Shown here: positions 53,163 through 62,213 of the stretch, piece after piece | How positions within the stretch are numbered: position 1 is the first letter of the stretch | Layout: each line of letters begins with the position of its first letter | Source: Acidobacteriota bacterium | Lineage (GTDB): Bacteria > Acidobacteriota > Thermoanaerobaculia > Gp7-AA8 | Length of the DNA: 64,000 nt | Direction: 5' to 3' | Assembly (NCBI GenBank): GCA_003223645.1 | Contig: QHVT01000013.1 | Span: forward strand, 94,482 to 158,481 | Notes under the pieces: generated by a model | The model's database searches: none | What the model saw: only the letters and a program-made list of their open reading frames with translations | Told to the model about the DNA's origin: nothing | Made by a program: the position numbers and the translations under genes

Positions 53163-55235
53163 ATGCGCATCACGATCCTCGGAGGCGGCGCCGGCGCAAT
53201 GACCGCCGCTTATTGGCTCGCCCCGCATCATGACGTCACCGTCTATCAACTCGGCTGGCGGCTCGGCGGAAAGGGCGCAAGCGGGCGCAATCCGGATGCG
53301 GGGATGCGCATCGAAGAGCATGGCCTGCACATCTGGATGGGTTTTTACGCGAACGCGTTTCGGTTGATGCGCGCGGTGTATGGGGAGCTAAATCGCGATC
53401 CGAATGCGCCGCTGGCGACGTGGCAGGACGCGTTCAAGCCGCAGACTGTTTTCACGATGATGGAGAAGGATGCGGACGGCGCGTGGCTCGATGAAGAGTG
53501 GATCGTCGCGACTCCGATCAAGCCCGGCGAGCCGGGCGATCAGACCGGGTTCGGATCGCCGTGCGGATATCACCGCGGTCTTCTCGAGTGGACGAAGGAT
53601 CGCATCGAGGGATTTCTCTCAGGCCGCGAGCGGCACACGAAGCAGCCGCACAATCTTCCCGAGGAGCACGTCCTTCATTTGAAAGCACTGCATGCGGCGT
53701 TGCATGAAGCGACGGCGCACGCGGGTCCGCTGCGCGAGCCGGGCAAGCCCGATCCGGAAGGCATCACGCACCATCACACGCTGCTGCGCCTCGCGCTGGA
53801 AGGCGTGCAGGAGCTGATCGGCCTCGGCTTCGATCTCTCGAAGAACCACCTCGGCATGCAGCGCACGCTGCTGCTCGTCGACATCTCCGTCGCCACCCTC
53901 CTCGGCATGATCCGCGATCTCTGCGGCAACGACTGGACGTCGATCGACGATCAGGAGTGGCGCGCCTGGATGCTGAAGAACGGTCTGCATCAGCAGTCCT
54001 CGTTCTGCTCGGTCGTGCGCGCGATGTATGACATCGTCTTCGCCTATCGCGAGGGCGACGCGGCCGATCCGTCGAAGGCCGATCTCGCCGCCGGCACGAC
54101 GACGTGCGCGATGATGCGCATCTACCTCGACTACTACGAGTCCGTCTTCCTGAAGATGCAGGCGGGCATGGGCGACACCATCTTCGCGCCGATCTACGAG
54201 GTGCTGTCGAAGCGCGGCGTGAAGTTCAAGTACTTCCATCGACTGCGCGACGTCGTTCCCTCGGCCGACGGTCAACAGATTGACGAATTGCGCATCGGCG
54301 TGCAGGCGACACCGAAGGGATCGTACGAGCCGCTCATCGACGTGAAGGGATTGCCGTCGTGGCCGTCGATCCCGTTGTACGACCAGCTCGTCGAAGGGGA
54401 GCAACTCCGCGAGAAGCACATCGATCTCGAGGCGTACGACGCCGACTGGCCGGACGTTGGCGAGCTGGTGTTAAAGCATGGTGTCGATTTCGATCACGTC
54501 GTGTTCGGCCTCTCCCTCGGCGCAGTACCATTCGTTTGTCCGCGGATCCTCGAGCAGAAAGAGTCGTGGCGAGCGATGGTCGAGCACGTGAAAGTCGTGC
54601 GCACGCAGGCGGCGCAGCTCTGGTTGAGCCGCAACGTTGCCGACATGGGCTGGCCGGCGGCACTCGACGGCCGCTGCTACGGCGAGCGCACCGTGTTCGG
54701 CACGTTCATCGAGCCGATCGACACGTGGGCCGACATGAGCCAGCTGATTCCGCGCGAGGATTGGTCCGTGCCGGTCAACAACATCGCCTATCTTTGCGGC
54801 GCGATGAAGGACAGTGATCCGGCGTCCGAAGATGTGCCCCGCGAGCTGACGCGCGCGATGCTCGACAACGACATGAGCATCGTCTGGACGACAGCATTCC
54901 GCGACGGAAAGTTCCGCTACGACTGGCTCGCCGTGGAGGAGAGCGGGCGTCCCGCCCGCCCCCGGGAGGCGGGCGGGACGCCCGCGCTCACCGATGAAGA
55001 GCGCTTCCGCAAACAATTCTTCCGCGTCAACACGCAGCCCACGGAGTTGTACGTGCTCTCCGTTTCCGGCAGCACGAAATACCGACTCGATCCCGCAAAC
55101 CCCGGCTACGCGAATCTCTCGCTCGCCGGCGACTGGGTCCTCAACGGCTTCGCCCTCGGCTGCGTCGAGTCCGCCGTCCTCGGCGCGATGAAAGGCGTGC
55201 AGCGGCTCTGTCCGGACATGGTGATCGTGGAATGA
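53163..55235 (+). CDS. Large FAD-dependent oxidoreductase (amine-oxidase/phytoene-desaturase fold)
   Basis: A 690-residue flavoprotein. The N-terminus RITILGGGAGAMTAAYWLA with GWRLGGKGASGRN is the FAD-binding motif of the amine-oxidase/carotenoid-desaturase superfamily, followed by EEHGLHIWMGFYANAFRLMR. The C-terminus LSLAGDWVLNGFALGCVESA closes the FAD site. ATG 53163 follows AGGAGGAACC. A palindromic DNA element adds residues about 592-609 (ESGRPARPREAGGTPAL) in frame. It is followed by the kinase-ATPase and decarboxylase-like genes. Substrate unknown; desaturation or oxidation of a hydrophobic molecule fits the neighbouring MpaB-like oxygenase. Confidence 0.85.
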   Translation: MRITILGGGAGAMTAAYWLAPHHDVTVYQLGWRLGGKGASGRNPDAGMRIEEHGLHIWMGFYANAFRLMRAVYGELNRDPNAPLATWQDAFKPQTVFTMMEKDADGAWLDEEWIVATPIKPGEPGDQTGFGSPCGYHRGLLEWTKDRIEGFLSGRERHTKQPHNLPEEHVLHLKALHAALHEATAHAGPLREPGKPDPEGITHHHTLLRLALEGVQELIGLGFDLSKNHLGMQRTLLLVDISVATLLGMIRDLCGNDWTSIDDQEWRAWMLKNGLHQQSSFCSVVRAMYDIVFAYREGDAADPSKADLAAGTTTCAMMRIYLDYYESVFLKMQAGMGDTIFAPIYEVLSKRGVKFKYFHRLRDVVPSADGQQIDELRIGVQATPKGSYEPLIDVKGLPSWPSIPLYDQLVEGEQLREKHIDLEAYDADWPDVGELVLKHGVDFDHVVFGLSLGAVPFVCPRILEQKESWRAMVEHVKVVRTQAAQLWLSRNVADMGWPAALDGRCYGERTVFGTFIEPIDTWADMSQLIPREDWSVPVNNIAYLCGAMKDSDPASEDVPRELTRAMLDNDMSIVWTTAFRDGKFRYDWLAVEESGRPARPREAGGTPALTDEERFRKQFFRVNTQPTELYVLSVSGSTKYRLDPANPGYANLSLAGDWVLNGFALGCVESAVLGAMKGVQRLCPDMVIVE
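54938..54990. repeat. Palindromic GCGTCCCGCCCGC element inside a gene
   Basis: GAGCGGGCGTCCCGCCCGCC is mirrored by GGGCGGGACGCCCGCGCTC. It is translated in frame in the FAD oxidoreductase, like the copy in the propeller gene at 27594-27656. Confidence 0.88.
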
Positions 55236-55261
55236 GTAGCGGGCAGCGGGTAGCGGGCACA

Positions 55262-55440
55262 GTGCGGTTGCGCGGTCACGCGGTCGCGCAGTCGATTGTG
55301 GTGACCGCTGCCCCAGCGGTCACAGCGCCGCCTGTGGCGGCGCCCAGCGGCGCTTCGCGCCGCCGCGACCGCTGGGTCAGCGGTCGCCACATAGCCAGGC
55401 CTGCCGCGCAACCGCGTAACTGCGCGACCGCGCAACCGTA
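55262..55440. repeat. Large nested palindrome, GCGGTTGCGCGGTC type
   Basis: Outer arms GCGGTTGCGCGGTCACGCGG and the inverse ACTGCGCGACCGCGCAACCG enclose GTGACCGCTG / CAGCGGTCAC pairs and a GCGCCGCCTGTGGCGGCGC hairpin. It separates the oxidoreductase from the kinase gene. A related element is at 63339-63470. Confidence 0.85.
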
Positions 55441-55458
55441 TGCCCACCGGATCACCGC

Positions 55459-58400
55459 ATGACCGCCGCCGCACCCGCCGAATCCATCCCCCGCACCATC
55501 GGCCCGTACGCAGTGCAGTACGAGCTCGCGCGCGGCGGGATGGGCGTGGTGTATCGCGCGGTGCACGTGGAGCGCGGGCACGAAGTCGCGCTGAAGATGC
55601 CGTGGAAGGAGATGGCCGGCGTCTTCGGCTTCATGCGCCGCGAGATCCATGCGCTCGGCCGTCTGCGGCATCCCGGCGTCGTGCGCATCTTCGACGAAGG
55701 CGTCGAGAAGGGCGTGCCGTGGTACGCGATGGAGCTGCTCGAGGGGCGGACGCTCGAGGAAGTGCTGGACATCGGCGCTACGCGCGCCGAGGACACGCAT
55801 GTGCTGTCGTTCGACAAGGTGGACAGCGAGGGGGCGGTCGTTTTCGAGATGCGTCCAAAGATGCGCGTCGACCTGCCGCGCGCGCTGACGCTGATGCATC
55901 GACTCGCGCGCGTGCTCGCATACGTCCACGCCCACGGCATCGTGCATCGCGATCTCAAACCGAAAAACGTCGTCGTGCAATCGCGCGATCGTCCGGTGCT
56001 CGTCGACTTCGGATTGATGGGACAGTTTCACGCGGAAAGCGGACGCGAAGTGCTCGAAGTCGGCGGACAGGCCGCCGGCACCGCGTGCTACATCTCGCCG
56101 GAGCAGGCGAGGGGTGAGCTTGTCGACGCGCGCGCCGACCTCTATTCGTTCGGCGTGATGCTCTACGAGATCGTCACCGGACAGCCGCCGTTCGAAGGAC
56201 GCAACGTCAACGACGTGCTGATGGCGCACGTGAAGCAGCCGCCGCGGCCGCCGTCGCAGCTCGTCGACGGTGTGTCGCCGCAACTCGAGTCATTGATTCT
56301 CAACCTGCTCGAGAAGCAGCGCGGCGCGCGACTCGGCTACGCGGACGACGTCGCGGAGCGGCTCGTCGCCGCGGGCGCGGAGCCCGACACCGCGGTGCAG
56401 GTCGAAACCGCGGCGTATTTGTACCGGCCGCAAATCGTCGGACGCGACGAGACGATCAGCGCGCTGCGCGGGCGGCTCTCCGAGGTGAGCAAGGGCGCGG
56501 GCGCGCTGGTGATGCTCGGCGGCGTGAGCGGCATCGGCAAGACGTCCGTCGCCGCCGCGTTCGCGCGCGAAGCGAGCTTCGACGATTTTCAGATCGTGAC
56601 CGGCGAATGCGATCCGGTCGGCGGACAGCCGCTGCATCCACTGCGTCCACTGCTGCGCGCGATCGCCGATCACTGCCGCGGACAGAGAGACGTCATCGAG
56701 CGCGTTCTCGGCGATCGACTCGCCGTACTGCGCGACCTCGACCCGTCGCTCGATGCGCTCACCGACGAACAAACGCCGCGCGTTCCGCCCGCGGCTGTGA
56801 GTCGCCGTCTCTTCGGCGATCTCGCGGAAACGCTCGCGGCGTTCGCGCGCGAGCGCAAGCTGCTGCTGCTCGTCGACGATCTGCAGTGGGCCGACGAGAT
56901 CACGCTCCGCTTCCTCGCCTCCCTCGGCCGCGAATTCTTCGAAGGACTCCCGCTCGTGATTCTCGGCACGTATCGCGCCGACGAAGCGGGGCCCGATCTG
57001 CGCGCGCTCCTCGCGCGCGATCACGTGACGAAGCTGCTGCTGAATCGACTCGATGACGGCAACGTCGCGGAGATCGTGCGGTCCATGCTCGCCGCGCCCG
57101 ACGTGCCGCGGAGCTTTCTGCATTTTCTCGTCGCGCAAACCGAGGGCAATCCGTTTTTCGTCGCCGAATACTTGCGCGCGGCGGTCGCGGAGCAGCTGAT
57201 CTCGCGAAGCGCCGGCAAGTGGCGCGTCAGCGCGCGCGACGAATACGGGACGCTCGCGCTGCCCGGCACGATCCGCGATCTCGTCGATCGCCGGCTCGAT
57301 CGCCTGTCGCCGCTCGCGCAGCGCATCGCCGAAGCGATCGCCGTCCTCGGCCGCGGCACGGCGGAGTCGCAGCTCCTGGCGATGTGCGGCGAGACCGAGA
57401 ACGATGCGCTCGAAGGAATCACGGAGCTGATCGAGCAGCACGTCGTCGAGTCGACCGCCGACGGCATCCGCTTCGCGCACGACAAACTGCGCGAGAGCGC
57501 GTACGCGCGCATCGATGGCGATCGGCGTCGCGCGCTGCACAGCCGCGCGGCCGGGGCACTCGAGCAGCGATGCATCGACGAGGCGTCGCGAACACGGCAC
57601 GCGGCGGAGCTGGCGTGGCACTGCGACTCCGCGGGCTTGTTCGAAAAAGCGATGGGCTACTACGCGCGCGCGGCGGAAGGCGCGGTGGGATCGGGCGCGT
57701 GCCGCGAGGCCATCGAGCTGATGTCGCGCGCGATCGCGCTCGACGAGTCGCGCAAGGGCGGCCTGCGGCACGCGCGCTGGCAGCGCGTCCTCAGCTTCGC
57801 GCACTTCGGACTCGGCGACCTGCCGACGTCCGGCGTGCACGCGCGGCAAAGCCTCGCCGAGGTGGGGATTCATCTGCCGGCGAGCACGATGGGGTGGCGC
57901 ATGCGGCTCGCGCGCGAGTCGATGCGGCAGACGTTTCATCTCGCGCTGCCGCAGCGCGCGGTCCGCTCATCGCAGGCAAAGCAGCCGACGCTGCGCGAGA
58001 TCACGATGTCCGCGCAGAAATTTTCGGAAGGCCGCTACTACAGCGACGAGAACACCATCATGCTCGCGTCGGGACTCTTCGCCGTGAATGAAGCGGAGCG
58101 TCTCGGCGACGTGCCGTCGCTGATTCACGCGTACGCGAACCTCGGCGCGGTGATGAGCGCGACCGGCATGCCGCGCATCGCCGCGCGCTACTACGAAAAA
58201 GCGCGGCGACTCGCCATCGCGACCAACGACCTGCACGGGCTCGGGCACATCGGCTACACGTCCGCCGTCCTCTACGTCACGAATTGCGACTGGAAAAGCT
58301 GCGAGCGCTATTTCAGTGATGCCATCGCCGCGGCGCGGCAGGCCGGCGATCCGCAGGTCGTCGAGATGAACGAGACCGCGCGCGGCTTTCACGAGCTGTA

Positions 58401-59100
58401 CACCGGCCACCTCGCGAAAGCGGCGGACACGTTCACGAGCCTCCGCGACCGCGCGCACAAGCGGCGCAACGCGCAGCACGAGGCGTGGGGACATTCGTGG
58501 CGCGCGGGCACGCTCATCCTGATGGACCGCTGCGCGGAAGCGCTCGAGTCGATCGACGCCGCGATCAAGCTCGTCGATGCGCTCGGCGACAACGCGAAAC
58601 TCGTCAGCTACGCGCTTCGCTGCTCCGCGCTGCTGCACAGCGGAAACATCGTCGACGCGATCTTCGCCGCGGACGTCACCTACACCGCCGTCTCGAAAAT
58701 CCCGTCGATCATCTGGGAGAAATATCGCGGACTCTCCGCGCCGGCCGAGGTCTACCTCGAAGCCTGGGCGCGCGGATTCGACGTCGAGCGCGTACGCAAA
58801 AATGCGGACGTGCTTCTGCGCCGGCTGCAAACTGTCGCGCGAAGAATGCCGCTCGCGCTGCCGGTGTCGCTGCGCCTGACCGGCATCAAGCATTGTCTCG
58901 AAGGAAACGAGCGCCGCGGCGAGAAGCTGCTGCGCAAATCGATCGCCGCCGCGCAGCGCCTCGGCATGCCGATCGACGAAGGCATCGGCGAATACGAGCT
59001 CGCGCGCCGCGCCGGGTTGAAGAGCGGCCGCGCGCGCGCGATTTTCGAGCACACCGGCTGCGAGCTGTATCTGCAAAAGATCGAAGGAGCATCGACATGA
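55459..59100 (+). CDS. PknK-like Ser/Thr kinase with AAA ATPase and TPR region
   Basis: A 1213-residue cytoplasmic signalling protein. Residues about 10-310 form a Hanks kinase (Gly loop LARGGMGVVYRA, Lys in VALKMPW, catalytic loop HRDLKPKNVVV, DFG in LVDFGLMG, ISPEQARGE). About 325-640 is an AAA/STAND-type ATPase (Walker A GGVSGIGKT, Walker B LLLLVDDLQWADE). The rest is helical TPR-like repeats. This order is that of PknK-like kinases. It is encoded between an FAD oxidoreductase and a decarboxylase-like enzyme that overlaps it by 4 nt, so it may sense or regulate that pathway. No DNA-binding domain is seen. Confidence 0.9.
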   Translation: MTAAAPAESIPRTIGPYAVQYELARGGMGVVYRAVHVERGHEVALKMPWKEMAGVFGFMRREIHALGRLRHPGVVRIFDEGVEKGVPWYAMELLEGRTLEEVLDIGATRAEDTHVLSFDKVDSEGAVVFEMRPKMRVDLPRALTLMHRLARVLAYVHAHGIVHRDLKPKNVVVQSRDRPVLVDFGLMGQFHAESGREVLEVGGQAAGTACYISPEQARGELVDARADLYSFGVMLYEIVTGQPPFEGRNVNDVLMAHVKQPPRPPSQLVDGVSPQLESLILNLLEKQRGARLGYADDVAERLVAAGAEPDTAVQVETAAYLYRPQIVGRDETISALRGRLSEVSKGAGALVMLGGVSGIGKTSVAAAFAREASFDDFQIVTGECDPVGGQPLHPLRPLLRAIADHCRGQRDVIERVLGDRLAVLRDLDPSLDALTDEQTPRVPPAAVSRRLFGDLAETLAAFARERKLLLLVDDLQWADEITLRFLASLGREFFEGLPLVILGTYRADEAGPDLRALLARDHVTKLLLNRLDDGNVAEIVRSMLAAPDVPRSFLHFLVAQTEGNPFFVAEYLRAAVAEQLISRSAGKWRVSARDEYGTLALPGTIRDLVDRRLDRLSPLAQRIAEAIAVLGRGTAESQLLAMCGETENDALEGITELIEQHVVESTADGIRFAHDKLRESAYARIDGDRRRALHSRAAGALEQRCIDEASRTRHAAELAWHCDSAGLFEKAMGYYARAAEGAVGSGACREAIELMSRAIALDESRKGGLRHARWQRVLSFAHFGLGDLPTSGVHARQSLAEVGIHLPASTMGWRMRLARESMRQTFHLALPQRAVRSSQAKQPTLREITMSAQKFSEGRYYSDENTIMLASGLFAVNEAERLGDVPSLIHAYANLGAVMSATGMPRIAARYYEKARRLAIATNDLHGLGHIGYTSAVLYVTNCDWKSCERYFSDAIAAARQAGDPQVVEMNETARGFHELYTGHLAKAADTFTSLRDRAHKRRNAQHEAWGHSWRAGTLILMDRCAEALESIDAAIKLVDALGDNAKLVSYALRCSALLHSGNIVDAIFAADVTYTAVSKIPSIIWEKYRGLSAPAEVYLEAWARGFDVERVRKNADVLLRRLQTVARRMPLALPVSLRLTGIKHCLEGNERRGEKLLRKSIAAAQRLGMPIDEGIGEYELARRAGLKSGRARAIFEHTGCELYLQKIEGAST

Positions 59101-60047
59101 CGTTGCCGCAATTCATCGAGCTGCCCGGTTCCTCTGTCTACCGCCATCCGTTTTATCTGCAGGGGATGAACTCCCAGGTGTTCGTCATGCACGCCGACTA
59201 CGACCGGCTCGTGAAGACGACCGACGCGTGGCTCAACAACATCCCCGGCAGCAACTACCGCTACGTCCCGCTCCTGCCGTTCGTCTTCTGCAATCCGGTG
59301 TGGATCAACCGCATCACGTGGACGCCGCAGGAAGAGGGATGGATGCGCGAGTCCGACTTCAACTTCGGCTACTACGTCGCGTGCTTCAAGGGAAAAGAGT
59401 TCGACCACATCGCCGTCGCGCAAGCCTATCTCGCCGTCGACAACCCGCTGACCCTTACTACCGGACGCGAAGTATTCGGCTACCGCAAAGTCCTCGGCCA
59501 GATGGAGTACGTCGCCGGCACCTACCAACCGTCGGCGATGTCGACCTGGGTCTACAAAAAACGCGGCCCCGAGGAAGAGCTCGAGCTCGCCGAAGTCGGC
59601 CGCATCTTTTCACCGCCCGGATGGCCGTACGCGACGCGACACGCCGACCTCGAAGACCTGAAAGACCTCGCCGAGCTCGCCGTCGGCGACCTCGTGCTCG
59701 ACGCCTTCACCGCCGTCATGCACCTCATCGAGCACTTCAAATCAAAAAACCTCCCCGTCGTCTACATCCTCCAACTCCGCGACGTCGAATTCCTCGAGTC
59801 CGCCGGCTTCCAGGCGCTCATCGAATCCCCGATGCAAATCACCCGAGTCAACTCCGCCTGGTTCCTCCCGCCAGGATTCACCCTGCAACTCACCGACTAC
59901 GCAAGCTATCCATTAATCAGTGACCTCGGCATCAAAGTCGACGCAAACAACATCGCAACCTCGGTGATGTCGTTCCAGACGAACTGGGATTGCACATTGG
60001 CGCCGGGAAAAGTGCTGGTGCTGGGCGGACGGACACCAACCGTGTAG
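59097..60047 (+). CDS. Acetoacetate decarboxylase-family protein
   Basis: A 316-residue enzyme of the acetoacetate-decarboxylase fold. The motif GREVFGYRKVLGQMEY contains Lys131 at the position expected for the Schiff-base lysine. Other family features are the N-terminal VYRHPFYLQGMNSQVFVM and the beta-rich core. Members include decarboxylases and also aldolase/dehydratase-like enzymes, so the reaction is not fixed. ATG overlaps the kinase stop (ATGA), placing it in the same operon as the last visible step. Confidence 0.85.
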   Translation: MTLPQFIELPGSSVYRHPFYLQGMNSQVFVMHADYDRLVKTTDAWLNNIPGSNYRYVPLLPFVFCNPVWINRITWTPQEEGWMRESDFNFGYYVACFKGKEFDHIAVAQAYLAVDNPLTLTTGREVFGYRKVLGQMEYVAGTYQPSAMSTWVYKKRGPEEELELAEVGRIFSPPGWPYATRHADLEDLKDLAELAVGDLVLDAFTAVMHLIEHFKSKNLPVVYILQLRDVEFLESAGFQALIESPMQITRVNSAWFLPPGFTLQLTDYASYPLISDLGIKVDANNIATSVMSFQTNWDCTLAPGKVLVLGGRTPTV

Positions 60048-60052
60048 CGCGA

Positions 60053-60132
60053 GTGCTGGTGCTGGTGCTGGGTGCCGGGTGCCGGGTGCTGGGTTAGAAG
60101 CTTTGCTCCTCAGCACCCAGCACTCAGCACCT
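60053..60132. repeat. Dispersed palindromic repeat, GTGCTGGG/CAGCACC type
   Basis: GTGCTGGTGCTGGGTGCCGG units face inverted CAGCACCCAGCACTCAGCAC units around GAAGCTTTGCTCCT. It lies just after the decarboxylase-like gene. Copies are at 1441-1514 and 60612-60694. Confidence 0.85.
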
Positions 60133-60209
60133 TTCACTGGCGGGTGGCGAGAGAAGCGATCCAATCGTATTCAGGCGCTGTGCGCCCCCACGCCGGGCGC
60201 GGGCGACGA

Positions 60210-60347
60210 TCACTGCCTGTGGAGCGGCGGCCGCCCTCGGCCGCCGAACCGTTCCATCGGCAACTTGCGAAGCCTGCTTGCGTACTCGTCCGCCAGCGGA
60301 CCATCGGTGAAAAACTCGACCCAACCCGACGAATCGACAACGATCAC
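60210..60347 (-). pseudogene. PIN-domain toxin truncated by a repeat element
   Basis: GTG 60347 overlaps the antitoxin stop (GTGA), the normal VapBC layout. The product starts VIVVDSSGWVEFFTDGPLAD, the first PIN strand with its catalytic Asp, but after about 33 residues it runs into the GGCCGAGGGCGGCCGCCGCT repeat and stops at 45 residues. The remaining acidic residues of a PIN domain are missing, so the toxin should be inactive. The repeat is the same one present at 62081-62178. Confidence 0.75.
60215..60250. repeat. GGCGGCCGCCCTCGGCCGCC element (half copy)
   Basis: Starts TGTGGAGCGGCGGCCGCCCT and continues TCGGCCGCCGAA. It forms one half of the palindrome seen complete at 62081-62178 and supplies the premature end of the PIN toxin frame. 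Confidence 0.8.
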
Positions 60348-60553
60348 ATTCGATCCTTCTTTTCACGCAAATGGTCAGTTCGAATTCCTTTGGCAAATCC
60401 TCGCAGCGACGAGAGCGACCGTTCCGGTACCAGTGTGATCACCCCGCCTTTCGAGATGACCTGCAGCTCCTGGCCTACACGAAGGTCCATGCTTTCACGG
60501 ACATCCTTCGGGATCACCACTTGGTATTTCGGTGAAACTCTCGTGCGCGCCAT
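60344..60553 (-). CDS. AbrB/VapB-type antitoxin (partner lost)
   Basis: A 69-residue protein with an AbrB-type DNA-binding hairpin (RVSPKYQVVIPKDVRESMDL, then GQELQVISKGGVITLVPE) and a basic and charged C-terminal tail. It appears intact and starts at an ATG at 60553. The toxin gene that overlaps its stop is truncated, so it survives as a solitary antitoxin. Confidence 0.85.
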   Translation of the reverse strand: MARTRVSPKYQVVIPKDVRESMDLRVGQELQVISKGGVITLVPERSLSSLRGFAKGIRTDHLREKKDRM

Positions 60554-60611
60554 GCGTCCTCCGATCGATCACAAAAGTGTAAGACGTTCGTCTTCTCACC
60601 AGCCACCAGGT

Positions 60612-60694
60612 GAAAGGTGCTGAGTGCTGAGTGCTGGGTGCTGAGGAGCAAAGCCTCTAACCCAGCACCCATCACTCAGCACCCAGCACTCACC
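60612..60694. repeat. Dispersed palindromic repeat, GTGCTGAG type
   Basis: GGTGCTGAGTGCTGAGTGCT faces an inverted run of CAGCACCC units around GGAGCAAAGCCTCTAACC. It is the inverse arrangement of the copy at 60053-60132, and the two flank the broken toxin-antitoxin locus. Confidence 0.85.
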
Positions 60695-61114
60695 ACCCAC
60701 CCCGGGCGCGGAAGCGGGCGCGGGCGCGGGCCCGGGCTCGGGACGACACGTCATGCGCTTTCCCATGAGCTTGCGCCATCGCGACAAGATGATGTAGCTT
60801 ACGACCGGAGCGGTGACCACGAGTCCAAGTACCGGCGTTGAGATCTTCGTGCCGGGGCGTCAGGACTGCTCATCGAGCAAAATTCCGTTCACGGAAGCGC
60901 CTATCTCATTTGTCGGCACCGCTCCCTTTCATTTCTCTTCAAGCCCTCGTCCCGCCTCTGTCGCCGCAAAGCGCCGGGTGACGGGCTGTCCTTTGCTCGT
61001 CGACTGCGCGTCGCTCCACCGGTTTCCGCTCGGCCGCCCTAACAGCATGTACGCAACGATGAGGTAGGAAAAACTCCTGGCGCGTCACTCCGATAGATGA
61101 GGAGCTCCGGTCCT
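60695..61114. other. Intergenic region with a possible membrane-protein remnant
   Basis: GC-only repeats occupy about 60708-60745. On the minus strand a short frame (GTG 60820, VVTAPVVSYIILSRWRKLMG) encodes one hydrophobic helix and then runs into the repeats. It lacks a ribosome binding site and may be a remnant. Nothing else convincing is seen up to 61097. Confidence 0.4.
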
Positions 61115-61915
61115 ATGCGCATGCGCACCCTCTTGCTCACCGTCCTTTGTCTGCTGCTGACCATCCCCGCCACGGCGGCCGTAAAGAAAAAATCGACGAC
61201 GTGTCCGAAGACGCTCGCGCAGTGTCCCGACGACGGATGCTCGACGGACCACGATGTCGACGGGACGCTGAACGAGCTGAAAAACGTCCGGGCTGACGAT
61301 CCCAAGGCGGGAGGAGCGGCAGAGCCGAGGACGTTGCAGTCGATGAAGAATCTCCCTGATCCGCAGCACTTCGCCCTGGGTGGCTCTCGGGAAGAGCTCG
61401 AGAACCATGGCGAAGGGACGAAGATCCGCGTCACCGCATTCCTGCTGACCGCAAAGCCCGAAAAGGGCGAGTCCTGCAACTGCGGACTCGACGACCGTAA
61501 GCAGAAGGACAAAGACGTGGGCGTGAACACCGACAACCACCTCGTGCTCGTCTCCGGCGCCACGGTGAAGAAGTTCCCGGTCGCGGACGGTGTCGACGTG
61601 AACGGGTGGAAGCAAGTCCTGAATCAGCGCGAGGCGGAATCCATCACCGCGGAGTTCACGCCGCGCGTCCGGCTGGCGCATCCGAATTTCACGAGAGCGG
61701 CGGTCCGGCCGCTCATCCTGAAGGCGCGGCAGATGGCGTTGCCGGTGCGTGTCACCGGACTGCTCATGTTCGATTCGCAGCACTTTCTCGAACATCCGCT
61801 CCCCCGAGTCAACAACTGGGAGATCCATCCGATTCTGAAGCTGGAGTTCTGCCCGAAGAACGTGACCTGCAAAGCAGACAGCGACGACGGATGGCGGTCG
61901 CTCGACGATCTGTGA
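61115..61915 (+). CDS. Secreted protein of unknown function
   Basis: A 266-residue exported protein. ATG 61115 follows GAGGAG at a suitable distance and gives signal peptide RTLLLTVLCLLLTIPATAA. The mature part has paired cysteines near its N-terminus (TCPKTLAQCPDDGC) and a beta-rich core with KIRVTAFLLTAKPEKGESCN, MALPVRVTGLLMFDSQHFLE and VNNWEIHPILKLEFC. The NWEIHPI segment recalls OB-fold extracellular proteins, but no family is certain. A start at 61097 is possible. Confidence 0.75.
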   Translation: MRMRTLLLTVLCLLLTIPATAAVKKKSTTCPKTLAQCPDDGCSTDHDVDGTLNELKNVRADDPKAGGAAEPRTLQSMKNLPDPQHFALGGSREELENHGEGTKIRVTAFLLTAKPEKGESCNCGLDDRKQKDKDVGVNTDNHLVLVSGATVKKFPVADGVDVNGWKQVLNQREAESITAEFTPRVRLAHPNFTRAAVRPLILKARQMALPVRVTGLLMFDSQHFLEHPLPRVNNWEIHPILKLEFCPKNVTCKADSDDGWRSLDDL

Positions 61916-61919
61916 CGAC

Positions 61920-62010
61920 GGTTGAACGCAGAACGCAGAGCGCAGAACGTAGAACGAAGAAACGTGCATGACGCCGTTTCTCAATTCTTCGCTCTGCGTT
62001 CTGCGTTCAA
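61920..62010. repeat. Dispersed palindromic repeat, GAACGCAGAACGCAGA type
   Basis: GAACGCAGAACGCAGAGCGC units face inverted TTCGCTCTGCGTTCTGCGTTC units. It is related to the element at 52945-53080. Confidence 0.85.
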
Positions 62011-62080
62011 GTTTGGGCTGCACGCGCAGCCCGGCTCATGGCCTGCCAGCCTCCGAGACTCGTCCTGTTTCATAGCGAAC

Positions 62081-62178
62081 CTTGTGGAGCGGCGGCCGCC
62101 CTCGGCCGCCGGAGCGCAGCGACAAACGCTCTGGAACGCTTCGATTTCGGCGGCGGAGGGCGGCCGCCGCTCCACAGA
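62081..62178. repeat. GGCGGCCGCCCTCGGCCGCC palindromic element
   Basis: TTGTGGAGCGGCGGCCGCCC at the left and GGGCGGCCGCCGCTCCACAG at the right are perfect inverse arms around GCGACAAACGCTCTGGAACG. It is the complete form of the element that truncates the PIN toxin at 60210-60347. Confidence 0.9.
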
Positions 62179-62213
62179 ATTCGTGATGAAGCAGGAGCCG
62201 GTAACATACGCCT

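Noticed and set aside
60596..60820. Small membrane protein gene on the minus strand
   Set aside because: Only one helix is protein-like. The rest of the frame is repeat sequence, and no start signal is seen. It is noted only as a possible remnant in the gap entry.
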